A stretch of 64,000 nt of DNA, from NCBI GenBank assembly GCA_037383845.1, contig JARRON010000007.1, positions 1 through 64,000 of the forward strand, written 5' to 3'. Below are positions 1 to 8,847 of this stretch, piece by piece. Position 1 is the first letter of the stretch, and each line of letters starts with the position of its first letter. Made by a program: the position numbers and the translations under genes. The notes beneath the pieces were generated by a model. It was given only the letters and a program-made list of their open reading frames with translations, was not told where the DNA came from and ran no database searches. Origin of the DNA: JARRON01 sp037383845 (lineage in GTDB: Bacteria; Pseudomonadota; Gammaproteobacteria; Steroidobacterales; XN24).

Positions 1-764
1 TCCGCCAGGGCGGAGGCATTGCCGGGCTGGCTCATGGCCTGGCTGCCGCAGACCATCAGGGGGCGTTCCGACTTCTCGACGGCGGCGGCGATCTGCGCCA
101 TGGACGATGCCAACGGCGCCGGAGGGGCATAGTCCGAAGGCGGCGGCGGCATCCGGTCGGCACCGGTGAACAGTCGCCGGACATGCCATTCCAGGTAACG
201 CCGGGTCAGGCCCTGCTGGAGGGTTTCGCCGTCGGGCTTGCCCTGGCCGTACCAGCCCTTGACCACAGACTCGTCGTAGAGAAGGTCCACGGGACACTCC
301 ACGAAAACCGGTCCCGGGACACCGGAACGCGCCTGCTCCAGGGCCTCGCCCACAGCGGGTGCCAGGTCCCGGCCCCGCCTGACGGCCTTGGCGAACTTCA
401 CGTGGGGGGCCATGAGCGGGATCTGGTCGATGTCCTGGAGGGCGCCGCGCTTCTTCAGCGCCGTTGCCGTGGCGCCACCCAGGACCAGGACGGGCGACTG
501 GGCGAGCTGTGCGTTTTTCAGCGCGGTAATGGTGTTGGTCAGGCCGGGACCCGCGGTGACTGCAGCGACGCCGGGCAGTCCCGTGAGTCTGGCCGTGGCG
601 TCGGCGGCGAACACGGCGGTGGCCTCGTCGCGGACGTCGGTCACCCGGATGCCCGCTCGGCGGGCTTCCACCAGGATCGGGGAGATGTGTCCTCCGCACA
701 GGGTGAAGAGCTCGGTGATGCCCCACCCGCTAAGGACCTTCGCAATGCGTTCGCCGCCGTTCAT
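1..764 (-). CDS. ThDP-dependent 2-hydroxyacyl-CoA lyase / acetolactate synthase-like protein (ILVBL type), C-terminus outside window
   Basis: The N-terminal 254 or so residues of a thiamine-diphosphate enzyme are present; the gene runs off the left edge. The start is an ATG at 764 preceded by a strong AGGAGG. The PYR domain shows the ThDP-activating glutamate (E47, in VRDEATAVFAADA) and the family motif VTAGPGLTNT. From memory, the run RGALQ-ID and PGPVFVECPVDLLY resembles human ILVBL/HACL2 more than biosynthetic IlvB. HACL-type enzymes split 2-hydroxyacyl-CoA into formyl-CoA and an aldehyde. The gene lies 12 nt after the CoA-transferase gene, its SD next to that stop, so the two are almost surely co-transcribed. 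Acetolactate synthase or another decarboxylase remains possible because the cofactor-binding C-terminal domain is not visible. Confidence 0.85.
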   Translation of the reverse strand, partial: MNGGERIAKVLSGWGITELFTLCGGHISPILVEARRAGIRVTDVRDEATAVFAADATARLTGLPGVAAVTAGPGLTNTITALKNAQLAQSPVLVLGGATATALKKRGALQDIDQIPLMAPHVKFAKAVRRGRDLAPAVGEALEQARSGVPGPVFVECPVDLLYDESVVKGWYGQGKPDGETLQQGLTRRYLEWHVRRLFTGADRMPPPPSDYAPPAPLASSMAQIAAAVEKSERPLMVCGSQAMSQPGNASALA

Positions 765-776
765 CTCACCTCCTGT

Positions 777-2483
777 TCAGGCCGCCCCCTCGCCCCAGGC
801 CAGGCCGAAGGCTTCCCCGGTGGCGACGCTCATCGGTACCGGTGCGGGCCCACCCTGAGGCACCCGGAAGGCCGCGTCGCAGTGCGGCCTTACGTCCCGG
901 TCCAGGTCGAGTCCCGGCATGATCCTTTCCAGCACCAGCCCCCCGGCGTCGAGCCGGAACACGCCCACGTTCGTCACGTACCAGACGTTCTTGCCCATCT
1001 CAAGGGCCCGTTGCCCGTTGAAGGTGATCTCGTCCACTGCCGGCAGAAACTTGGGGCGTCCCCGTTTCACCAGGCTGAGTCCGCAGGAGGTGTCCAGCTT
1101 CCACTGTGCGCCCTGCATGAAGCTTCCCACGAACAGGCAGTTCCTGGCGGCGTTCGTGATGCTGGGGAATCCCCCGGGGCCGACGTAGTCGCTCATCGCC
1201 GGACCCCGGCGGGAGACATTGACGTTGCCCGCCGAATCCACCTCCAGGAACCCCAGGATGCAGGCGTCCAGGTTGTCCTGGTAGTGATGGAACATCCATG
1301 CGGAGCTCTCGATGCGCCGGGGATTCACCGCCGCGCCGAAGTAAATGCCCGGGGCCGGCATACCGCCGTAGACCCCGGTTTCGCTGGTGAAGGTGATATC
1401 CCGGCCGATGTCGCTTTCATACAGCTCGCGGCAGACCTCCTCGCCGAAACCAACACCGATGTTGACGCAGGCGCCCGGCGCCAGGGCCCGGGCGAACTGG
1501 TCGGCGCCCAGGCGGCCCAGGGCGCATTCCACCGGGCCTCGCACGGGCGTCAGCCGCAGGAAGCGATTGATGAAACGCAGCCGCTCGATGGCCCGGACGT
1601 CGTCTCCGTCGCCGCCCGGCGTGAACAGGCGCCAGCAGTCGCGCTGTGGTGACAGGATGGTCTGTTCCGCGTACGGGTCGACAACCACCGCGTCCACCAG
1701 CGACCGGTCGAGTGACACCGCCGATTCGTCATGAGCCACGATACCGCCGACGATCACGATCACTTTCCCGCCGTTGGCCTTGGCCGCCGCCGCGGCCTCG
1801 GTGTTCTCCGTGATCACGGCGGCGTCCCGGAAGTAGATGTTGCCGTGGGTGTCGGCCCAGGGCGCGGCGATGACCGCCACTTCCAGCGGAGGCAGCCGGT
1901 AGGCAAGCCGCTCCCCGTCGGCCCGCACGAAATTCTCCGCGGAGTCCTGGACAGGGGAGCCCCGGCCGCTGCGCGGATCCAGAAACGTGCCAAGCCCGGT
2001 GGACGACAGGATCTCCTCTTCGCCGCGGGCCTGTGCCTCGAGGCAGAAGACCATCTCCCCCTGTGGCAGTACGTGCAGTTCAAGCTCGCCCCGGTCGGCC
2101 AGCGCGAGCATGGAGCGGACGGTCTCGGTGTGGCCGGCGATGAAGCGGCTCACGAGGCCGGGCAGGCCGAGCTCCTCCACCGTGCCCGGGGCTTTTCCAC
2201 GGCCACCCTGGCCTCCCACGGCGATCCAGGTGAGACCGCGAGGCCTGCCATGGTCCTGGAACCGGGTCCGCAGAGCCCGGAACAGGGCCGAGCACCGGCC
2301 GTTGCCCGCCATGCCGGTGGAAAGGCACACGGCCCCGTCCGGCACGAGTGCGGCGGCCTTTCTTGCGGTCACGAAACGGGGATCCAGGGCGCCTTCGGGG
2401 CGGTGGTCAAGTGCCATGCGGTTCCACGTCAGCCTCCATCGGAGGATGCGGGCGACCAGCTCCATCTTCTCCGTCAGCCGCAT
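777..2483 (-). CDS. Family I acyl-CoA transferase (propionate/acetate CoA-transferase YdiF-like)
   Basis: A 568-residue protein with two CoA-transferase halves. The second half has the catalytic-glutamate region SETGVYGG followed by MPAPGIYFGAAVNP, matching the E-x-G-x-x-GG pattern of YdiF/Pct enzymes, which move CoA between acyl-CoAs and free carboxylates through a glutamyl-CoA intermediate. Length fits the fused alpha-beta family (about 520-570 aa). The start chosen is ATG 2483 (MRLTEKMELV) behind GGGGAG; the frame is open further upstream to 2633 but that stretch looks non-conserved. It is the first gene of a leftward pair with the ThDP lyase-like gene and diverges from tyrA. Substrate unknown; CoA activation of 2-hydroxy acids or recycling of formyl-CoA is an inference from the neighbour. 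Confidence 0.85.
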   Translation of the reverse strand: MRLTEKMELVARILRWRLTWNRMALDHRPEGALDPRFVTARKAAALVPDGAVCLSTGMAGNGRCSALFRALRTRFQDHGRPRGLTWIAVGGQGGRGKAPGTVEELGLPGLVSRFIAGHTETVRSMLALADRGELELHVLPQGEMVFCLEAQARGEEEILSSTGLGTFLDPRSGRGSPVQDSAENFVRADGERLAYRLPPLEVAVIAAPWADTHGNIYFRDAAVITENTEAAAAAKANGGKVIVIVGGIVAHDESAVSLDRSLVDAVVVDPYAEQTILSPQRDCWRLFTPGGDGDDVRAIERLRFINRFLRLTPVRGPVECALGRLGADQFARALAPGACVNIGVGFGEEVCRELYESDIGRDITFTSETGVYGGMPAPGIYFGAAVNPRRIESSAWMFHHYQDNLDACILGFLEVDSAGNVNVSRRGPAMSDYVGPGGFPSITNAARNCLFVGSFMQGAQWKLDTSCGLSLVKRGRPKFLPAVDEITFNGQRALEMGKNVWYVTNVGVFRLDAGGLVLERIMPGLDLDRDVRPHCDAAFRVPQGGPAPVPMSVATGEAFGLAWGEGAA

Positions 2484-2635
2484 GGCGGGGCTCCCCGTGG
2501 ACCGAATCCGGCCATCATGCCCCGCGGCGCATGCCGGGGCATCGGGAGCTTCCCCTAGGACCGTTGACGGCGGGCTGCACCCGGCCCCGGTGTGCCCTGT
2601 TATCCTCACCGTTTTCCCGGTTTGGAGCCTCATTT

Positions 2636-3754
2636 GTGAGCGGCGCTGAGAAGACGCTGGCCCGGCTGCGGGCGGATATCGACGAGGTCGACGGCAAACT
2701 CATTGAGCTTGCGGCGAAGCGGCAGGCGCTGGTGGCGGAGATCGGCCGCCGAAAGCGGGCTCGTCGCCAGCCGACCCGGGACTACACCCGGGAGCGGGAA
2801 GTCCACGAGCTGGCTCGAAGCCGCGCCCAGGCCCGCGGCCTGGATCCGGACCTGGCCCAGCATCTGCTGGATACGCTGATCCGGGCCTCCCTGACCAGCC
2901 AGGAGCGGGATCGCCTGGAGGCGTCGGCCACCGGGGCGGGCCGCCGCGCCCTGGTAATCGGCGGTGCCGGGCGGATGGGCCGCTGGTTCGTCGACTACCT
3001 GGGCACCCAGGGCTGGGGCGTGGAGATCTCCGATCCCGCCGGTCCGGTGGCCGAGCTTGCGTGGCACGAGGACTGGCGCGAGCCAGCAGGCCGGGCCGAC
3101 CTGATCGTCGTGGCCGCGCCCCTGGCGGCCACCGCCCGAATCCTGGAGGAGCTTGCGGAGCTGGCGCCGGCGGGACTGGTGATGGAGATCGGCTCCATCA
3201 AGGCGCCGGTGGCGCCGGCCCTGACCCGGCTCGTGGACGCCGGCGTGCGGGTGGCTTCCATCCATCCCATGTTCGGTCCGGACACGCGGCTGCTCTCGGG
3301 GCGGCACGTGATCCTGGTGGATGCCGGCGATCCGGAGGGCCTGGCGGAGGCCCGCCGGCTGTTCGAGTCCACCTCGGCGTCACTGGCGGAGATGAGCCTG
3401 GAGGCCCATGACCGGCTGGTGGCCTGGGTGCTGGGGCTGTCCCATGCAACCAACATCGCCTTTTTCTCGGCGCTGGAGGCCTGTGGTCAGCCTGTTTCCG
3501 AGCTCGCCAAGTACGCCAGCACGACGTTCAGCGCCCAGCTGGACGTGGCAAGCCGGGTGGCGTCCGAGAATCCGGACCTTTACTTCGAGATCCAGTCCCT
3601 CAATCCCCACGGCCGGGAGCCGCTGCAGGCCCTGGCCGACGCCGCAGCGGAGATTCTGAGGACTGTGGGCGAGGGCGAGGGCGAGGCTTTCTCCGGCCTC
3701 ATGGGCTCCGGCGCCCGCTACCTGGCCGGGTCCCCGGACAAGGGATCGCGGTGA
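2636..3754 (+). CDS. tyrA: Chorismate mutase / prephenate dehydrogenase (T-protein)
   Basis: A 372-residue bifunctional enzyme of tyrosine synthesis, close to the E. coli T-protein in length. Residues 1-90 form an AroQ-type chorismate mutase helix bundle (LRADIDEVDGKLIELAAKRQ); from about residue 100 an NAD-binding prephenate dehydrogenase domain follows (VIGGAGRMGRWF, then ASIHPMFGPD and LGLSHATN). The start is GTG 2636 with GGAG eight bases upstream; the frame is open further upstream, but the homology begins here. The stop overlaps the GTG of the transporter gene (GTGA), so translation of the two is probably coupled. Confidence 0.95.
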   Translation: MSGAEKTLARLRADIDEVDGKLIELAAKRQALVAEIGRRKRARRQPTRDYTREREVHELARSRAQARGLDPDLAQHLLDTLIRASLTSQERDRLEASATGAGRRALVIGGAGRMGRWFVDYLGTQGWGVEISDPAGPVAELAWHEDWREPAGRADLIVVAAPLAATARILEELAELAPAGLVMEIGSIKAPVAPALTRLVDAGVRVASIHPMFGPDTRLLSGRHVILVDAGDPEGLAEARRLFESTSASLAEMSLEAHDRLVAWVLGLSHATNIAFFSALEACGQPVSELAKYASTTFSAQLDVASRVASENPDLYFEIQSLNPHGREPLQALADAAAEILRTVGEGEGEAFSGLMGSGARYLAGSPDKGSR

Positions 3755-5061
3755 GCCGCCGCGACGTTGCCACCACGGTCTATGACCTGGTGACCGGAGA
3801 GGAGGATGCGCGGGTCTGCCGGGATATCCCGGAGGCCGCCTGCAACGACCAGCCGAAGAATTTCACGCGCCAGCTTGCATCGCTGGTCTGCACGAAGATC
3901 GGAGACGAGCTCGCCAGCGCCCGACTGGTGCTGCCGTGGATCCTTGCCAGCGTCGGCGCGCCGGCCGGTCTGGCCGGACTGCTGGTGCCGATACGCGAGG
4001 CCCTGGTGCTGGTGCCCCAGCTGTTCGTGGCCGCCGCGATCCGGCACCTGAGCGTTCGCAAGTGGATCTGGGTTGGCGGAAGCGTCGTACAGGGAATCTG
4101 CGTTGCTGGCATGGCGGCCTCGGCGCTGCTGCTGGAGGGCATGATCGCCGGCTGGGTCATTGTGGGACTGCTGGTCGTCGCCAGCCTGGCCCGGGGCGCG
4201 TGTTCCGTCGCCTTCAAGGACGTCATGGGCAAGACGGTGTCCAAGACCCGACGGGGCAGGCTGACGGGCTACGCCAGCTCGGCGGCGGGCGTCGCGACCG
4301 TCGGCGTGGGCCTGTGGCTGAAAGCCACGGGAGGCGAGGGCGCTGACAAGGCGATTCTTGCGGGCATTTTGCTCCTCGCTGCCGGACTTTGGATCCTCGC
4401 CTCCTTGATCTTCGCGGGCCTGGAGGAACAGCCCGGCGCCACCGAGGGCGGCGGAAACGCCGGCAGAGAGGCCATCCGCAGCCTGGGCCTGCTCCGGGAC
4501 GATGTCCAGCTGCGCCGTTTCGTCCTCACCCGGGCGCTTCTGGTGTCCACGGCCCTTCTCATGCCCTTCTACGCCACCCTGGCAAAGCAGGAAAGCGAGG
4601 GTGGAGTGGGCGACCTGGGGCTGCTCCTGGTGGCTGCCGGGATTGCCTCTTCCGTCAGTTCGGCCGTCTGGGGCCGGATGGCAGACCAGTCCAGCAGGCG
4701 CGTGATGCAGGTGGCTGCAGTCATCGCAGGCATCCTGAGCCTGGTCGTGGCGGCGTGGAGCCTGGCCGGCAGTCCGGGTCCGGCTTCCGGACTGGTGGCC
4801 GCTGCGGCGTTTCTGGTCATGGGCATCGCCCACGCCGGCATCCGCGTCGGCCGGAAGACCTACCTGGTGGACATGGCAACCGCCGACACCCGGGCAGCGT
4901 ACGTGGCGGTCAGCAACACCGCCATCGGCGTCATCCTGCTGGCGGGCGGCGTATTCGGCCTTGTGGCCCAGCTTGCGGGGGTGCCGGCCACCATCGGAAT
5001 CCTCGGTCTGCTGGCCCTGTCCGGCGCCGCCATGGCCTCGCAGCTCGACGAAGTGACCTAA
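3751..5061 (+). CDS. Major facilitator superfamily transporter
   Basis: A 436-residue polytopic membrane protein with about a dozen hydrophobic segments starting near residue 60, and a hydrophilic N-terminal stretch of some 45 residues. The loop KTVSKTRRGRLTGYASSAAG and the later loop MADQSSRRVM fit the short basic cytoplasmic loops of MFS carriers. The start is GTG 3751, overlapping the tyrA stop by four bases. The coupling to tyrA does not by itself give a substrate; an aromatic or amino-acid-like solute is only a guess. Family assignment rests on topology and general composition. Confidence 0.75.
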   Translation: MSRRDVATTVYDLVTGEEDARVCRDIPEAACNDQPKNFTRQLASLVCTKIGDELASARLVLPWILASVGAPAGLAGLLVPIREALVLVPQLFVAAAIRHLSVRKWIWVGGSVVQGICVAGMAASALLLEGMIAGWVIVGLLVVASLARGACSVAFKDVMGKTVSKTRRGRLTGYASSAAGVATVGVGLWLKATGGEGADKAILAGILLLAAGLWILASLIFAGLEEQPGATEGGGNAGREAIRSLGLLRDDVQLRRFVLTRALLVSTALLMPFYATLAKQESEGGVGDLGLLLVAAGIASSVSSAVWGRMADQSSRRVMQVAAVIAGILSLVVAAWSLAGSPGPASGLVAAAAFLVMGIAHAGIRVGRKTYLVDMATADTRAAYVAVSNTAIGVILLAGGVFGLVAQLAGVPATIGILGLLALSGAAMASQLDEVT

Positions 5062-5082
5062 CCTGAACGAAAGGGTGCATCC

Positions 5083-6558
5083 ATGGGCGACCAGACCATG
5101 CTTATCGGCGGCCGGGACGGACGACAGGTTTTTCTCCTGCCCCGTTACGCGAACCGCCACGGCCTCATCGCCGGCGCCACCGGGACCGGAAAGACCGTCA
5201 CCCTGCAGGTGCTGGCGGAAGGCTTTTCCCGGCTCGGCGTCCCGGTTTTCCTGGCGGACGTGAAAGGGGACCTGGCCGGGCTGTCCCAGCCGGGCACCCC
5301 GCACCCGAAGATCGACGAGCGGGTGAAGACCATCGGCATGGATCCGCCGACCCTCGGGGCCAGTCCGGTGGTGTTCTGGGACGTCTTCGGACAGGGCGGT
5401 CATCCCCTGCGCACCACGGTGATGGAGATGGGGCCCCTGCTGATGTCCAGGCTGCTGGAACTCAACGACACCCAGGAAGGGGTGCTGCATGTGCTGTTCC
5501 GCTACGCCGACGAGGCGGGCCTGCTCATCCTGGACCTGCGCGACCTGCAGGCCCTCCTGAAGCATGGCGCCAGGAACCACACGATGCTGTCGGAGACCTA
5601 TGGCCGGGTCACGCCGGCTTCCATCGGGGCTATCCAGCGGCGCCTGATGACCCTGGAGTCCCAGGGAGCGGATCGCTTTTTCGGGGAACCAGCCCTGCGC
5701 CTGCAGGATTTGATGCGCACGGACCTGGCCGGCCGCGGCGTGGTGAATGTCCTGGATGCCCGGGAGCTGTTCGCCTCCCCCCGGGTCTACAGCACCAGCC
5801 TGCTGTGGCTGCTCGCCGAGCTGTTCGAGGAACTGCCAGAGGTCGGGGATGCCGCCCTGCCGAAGATGGTGTTCTTCTTCGACGAGGCTCACCTGCTTTT
5901 CGACGATGCGCCGCCGGCCCTGGTGGACAAGGTGGAGCAGGTGGTGCGGCTGATCCGCTCCAAGGGCGTGGGCGTGTTCTTCATCACCCAGAATCCGCTG
6001 GATCTGCCGGACACGGTGCTGGGCCAGCTGGGCAACCGTGTCCAGCACGCCCTGCGGGCCTTCACGCCCCGGGACCAGAAGGCGGTCCGGGCGGCGGCGA
6101 GCACGTTTCGGCAGAACCCGGCCCTGGATACCGAGCGGGTTATCACCGAGATGGGCGTCGGGGAAGCGCTGGTCTCCATGCTCCAGGAAAAGGGCGTGCC
6201 CGGAGTCGTGGAGGACGTGCTGGTGCGTCCGCCCTGTTCGCGCATGGGCCCTGTGACGGACGAGGAGCGGGCTGCCGTACGCAGCCGCAGTCCCGTGGGC
6301 GCCGCCTATGACCAGCCGGTGGACCGGGAGTCGGCCTACGAGATCCTCGCCGCACGGGCCGAGGGGGCGGCGCGGGCCGCCGCCGACAAGTCCGCCGGCG
6401 ATGGCAAGCGACGTAGCGGCTCACGAGAGACGGATCGGCAGGGGTACCTGGAAGCGGCCGCCAAGAGCGCCCTGCGCAGCATAGGCACCGAAGTGGGGCG
6501 CGGTCTGGGCAAGCAGCTGCGCGGGTTGCTCGGCCAGATGCTCGGACGACGTCTCTAG
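5083..6558 (+). CDS. HerA-like ATPase, DUF853/YjgR family
   Basis: A 491-residue P-loop ATPase. Walker A is GATGTGKTVTL near residue 28, and the Walker B-like stretch MVFFFDEAHLLFDD follows near residue 265; FFITQNPLDLPD and LGNRVQHALRAFTP are typical of the YjgR/DUF853 branch of HerA helicases. The C-terminus (about residues 400-491) is charged and then ends in a small helical tail. The cellular role of this widespread family is poorly defined. The stop is TAG 6556-6558 and shares the palindrome CTAG with the stop of convergent murI. Confidence 0.9.
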   Translation: MGDQTMLIGGRDGRQVFLLPRYANRHGLIAGATGTGKTVTLQVLAEGFSRLGVPVFLADVKGDLAGLSQPGTPHPKIDERVKTIGMDPPTLGASPVVFWDVFGQGGHPLRTTVMEMGPLLMSRLLELNDTQEGVLHVLFRYADEAGLLILDLRDLQALLKHGARNHTMLSETYGRVTPASIGAIQRRLMTLESQGADRFFGEPALRLQDLMRTDLAGRGVVNVLDARELFASPRVYSTSLLWLLAELFEELPEVGDAALPKMVFFFDEAHLLFDDAPPALVDKVEQVVRLIRSKGVGVFFITQNPLDLPDTVLGQLGNRVQHALRAFTPRDQKAVRAAASTFRQNPALDTERVITEMGVGEALVSMLQEKGVPGVVEDVLVRPPCSRMGPVTDEERAAVRSRSPVGAAYDQPVDRESAYEILAARAEGAARAAADKSAGDGKRRSGSRETDRQGYLEAAAKSALRSIGTEVGRGLGKQLRGLLGQMLGRRL

Positions 6559-7334
6559 CCGGGCGTCTCAGGCAGGGGCATCAGCCGGGGCATTCCGCCC
6601 CACAGCCCGGCCAGCGGTCGCTGCAGGGTGACCGCGTCCCCGCTGGTCCAGAATCGTGCGCGCCCGGCCGCCGGGAGTTCGGGCGATCCGGCCACCCGCG
6701 CTACCTGGCGAGCCACGGCGTCGGCGGTATCGATGACGGTGACGTCCGGGCCCGCCTCGGCCTGGACGAGCGGCCGCAGGAAATGAAAATGGGTGCAACC
6801 GAGCACCAGGGTATCCGCGCCGCCGGCGAGCAGAGGCCCGACGAACCTCTGCACGAGCTGCCGGGTCTCCCGCCCTTCCAGGTCTGCCGCCTCCACCTGC
6901 TCGACCAACCCCGGGCAGGCCTGGGTGAGGACCTGGATGCCGGCGCCGAAGCGATCCAGGAGGGCGGCGAAGCGGGCACTCTTTAAGGTCCCCACCGTGG
7001 CCATGACGCCCACGATCCCGGTCCGGGTTGCCAGGGTCGCCGGCTTTACCGCCGGTTCCATGCCCACAACCGGCACCGCCAGCGCGGCGCGCAGGTTCGG
7101 CACCGCTGCCGCGGTGGCGGTATTGCAGGCCACTACCAGCACTTCCGCACCCTGGGCCAGGAGAAAGTCCGCCAGGCTCCGGGAGCGTTCCCGGATGAAG
7201 TCCTCGCCCTTGTCGCCGTACGGCACATGGGCGGAGTCGGCCACGTAGTCCAGGTCCGCGCCGGGAAGACGGCGCCGGATCGCGCCCAGGACGCTCAGGC
7301 CCCCCAGGCCGGAGTCGAATACGCCAATTTTCAT
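6555..7334 (-). CDS. murI: Glutamate racemase
   Basis: A 259-residue cytoplasmic enzyme that makes D-glutamate for peptidoglycan. It opens with the signature KIGVFDSGLGGLSV and carries both catalytic cysteine motifs, VVACNTATAA and LVLGCTHF. The start chosen is ATG 7334 (MKIGVF), the usual family N-terminus; an ATG three codons upstream has GGAG only 2 nt away, and GGAG is about 11 nt from the chosen start. Transcribed leftward, convergent with the YjgR gene; both genes end inside the same CTAG. Confidence 0.95.
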   Translation of the reverse strand: MKIGVFDSGLGGLSVLGAIRRRLPGADLDYVADSAHVPYGDKGEDFIRERSRSLADFLLAQGAEVLVVACNTATAAAVPNLRAALAVPVVGMEPAVKPATLATRTGIVGVMATVGTLKSARFAALLDRFGAGIQVLTQACPGLVEQVEAADLEGRETRQLVQRFVGPLLAGGADTLVLGCTHFHFLRPLVQAEAGPDVTVIDTADAVARQVARVAGSPELPAAGRARFWTSGDAVTLQRPLAGLWGGMPRLMPLPETPG

Positions 7335-7446
7335 GCCGCCCATGGCTCCGCCTGCGCTCAAGTGGCGCGCACGTTAACCCCCGGCGGGCGCCTTCTCAAG
7401 ACGTCCCACGGGGAGCCCCGGCAGCCGCCGGGGCCGGCGCCCCCGC

Positions 7447-7467
7447 TATAATGAAAACGCTTGTTTG
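7447..7467 (+). promoter_or_regulatory. Candidate promoter -10 and PsrA-like operator before the beta-oxidation operon
   Basis: A perfect TATAAT (7447-7452) is followed at once by AAAACgcttGTTTG (7454-7467), an inverted half-site pair with a 4-nt spacer. This resembles the GAAAC-N4-GTTTC pattern described for PsrA, a TetR-family fatty-acid sensor that represses beta-oxidation genes in Pseudomonas. It lies about 130 bp ahead of the thiolase gene. There is no good -35 box in the GC-rich DNA upstream, so the promoter is tentative. Confidence 0.45.
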
Positions 7468-7597
7468 ACTCGAGCAGTCCGGATGCCGTAACAAGAGGGC
7501 TCGGAACCCGCCGGCGCGGCGCCGGACAAGTCACCCAATCCTTACGCGCCGGGCGGCTGCCTGCCCGGGCTGCTCGCCGAAAGCCAGGAATGACATC

Positions 7598-8806
7598 ATG
7601 ACTGACGCCTTCATCCTCGACCACGTGCGTACGCCCCGCGGCCGGGGCAAGCCCGACGGCTCGCTGCACGGCATCACCCCTATTGAGCTGCTGACCCAGA
7701 CGCTGGCCGCCCTGCGGGACCGCAACGAGCTGGACACGGCGCTGGTGGAGGACGTCATCATCGGCTGCGTCATGCCCGTCGGGGAGCAGGGCGCCAACGT
7801 GGCCCGAGTGGCGGCCCTGAACGCCGGCTACGCCGAGAACGTGCCGGGCAAGCAGATCAACCGGTTCTGCGCCTCCGGGCTGGAGGCGGTGAACACCGCC
7901 GCGGCCCTCGTCATGTCGGGCCAGGCAGACCTGGTGGTGGCCGGCGGCCTGGAGTCCATGTCGCGGATACCCATGGGTTCAGACGGCGGCGCCATGGCGA
8001 CGGATCCCCAGGTCGCCTTCAAGACTCACTTCGTACCCCAGGGCATCAGCGCCGACCTTATCGCCACGCTCTACGGTATTTCCCGTGACGACTGCGACCG
8101 CTATGCCCTGGAGAGCCAGCGGCGGGCCGCAGACGCCTGGGATAAAGGCTATTTCGACAAATCCATCATGCCCGTGCGGAACCGGCTGGGCGAGGTCGTG
8201 CTGGACCGGGACGAGCACCTCAGGTCAGACGCCACCCTCGAGGGCCTGGGCGCACTCAGGGCTTCTTTCGAGATACCGGGCCGGGACGGCGGCTTCGACG
8301 CCGTGGCGATCCAGCGCTATCCCCAGGTGGAGGCGATCAATCACGTCCATACCGCCGGTAATTCCAGCGGTATCGTGGACGGCGCCGCGGCCGTGCTGGT
8401 GGCGAGCAGGTCCATGGCGGAGCACCTGGGGCTGGCGCCCCGTGCCCGCATCCGGTCTTTCGCCTCCGTGGGGACCGAACCCACCATCATGCTCACCGGT
8501 CCGGCGCCCTCGGCGCTGCGCGCCCTGGAGAAGGCCAGGATGAAGCGCGAGGACGTGGAGCTGTTCGAACTCAACGAGGCATTCGCCTCGGTCGTACTGC
8601 GTTTCATGCAGCAGCTGGACGTGGCCCACGACGAGATCAACGTAAACGGCGGCGCCATCGCCATGGGTCATCCGCTGGGGGCTACCGGGGCCATGGTGAT
8701 GGGCACCCTCCTGGACGAGATGGAGCGCCGGGACCTGTCCACCGGACTGGTCAATCTCTGCGTCGGCGCGGGTATGGGCACCGCCACCATCCTCGAGCGC
8801 AGCTGA
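7598..8806 (+). CDS. Acetyl-CoA acyltransferase (thiolase, FadA/FadI-like)
   Basis: A 402-residue degradative thiolase that cleaves 3-ketoacyl-CoA with CoA to acetyl-CoA and a shortened acyl-CoA. The nucleophile is C91 (NRFCASGLEAV); the C-terminal active-site pair is H358 in GGAIAMGHPLGATG and C388 in CVGAGMGTA. Length and motifs fit the family. It is the first gene of the rightward lipid operon, 41 nt ahead of the FadB-like gene, so the two probably form the trifunctional-type complex. Confidence 0.93.
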   Translation: MTDAFILDHVRTPRGRGKPDGSLHGITPIELLTQTLAALRDRNELDTALVEDVIIGCVMPVGEQGANVARVAALNAGYAENVPGKQINRFCASGLEAVNTAAALVMSGQADLVVAGGLESMSRIPMGSDGGAMATDPQVAFKTHFVPQGISADLIATLYGISRDDCDRYALESQRRAADAWDKGYFDKSIMPVRNRLGEVVLDRDEHLRSDATLEGLGALRASFEIPGRDGGFDAVAIQRYPQVEAINHVHTAGNSSGIVDGAAAVLVASRSMAEHLGLAPRARIRSFASVGTEPTIMLTGPAPSALRALEKARMKREDVELFELNEAFASVVLRFMQQLDVAHDEINVNGGAIAMGHPLGATGAMVMGTLLDEMERRDLSTGLVNLCVGAGMGTATILERS

Positions 8807-8847
8807 GCCCCGTCGCAACCGACGAACCTATTCAGGAAGGTTGAGAA

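Noticed and set aside
183..1652. A 489-codon plus-strand frame over the ThDP and CoA-transferase genes
   Set aside because: No homology signal is visible, and both genes on the opposite strand have clear catalytic motifs and ribosome binding sites.
3718..6048. A 776-codon open frame on the minus strand opposite the transporter and YjgR genes
   Set aside because: It is antisense to two well-supported genes, lacks recognisable domains and has the low-complexity Gln/Gly/Arg/His makeup of GC-rich shadow frames.
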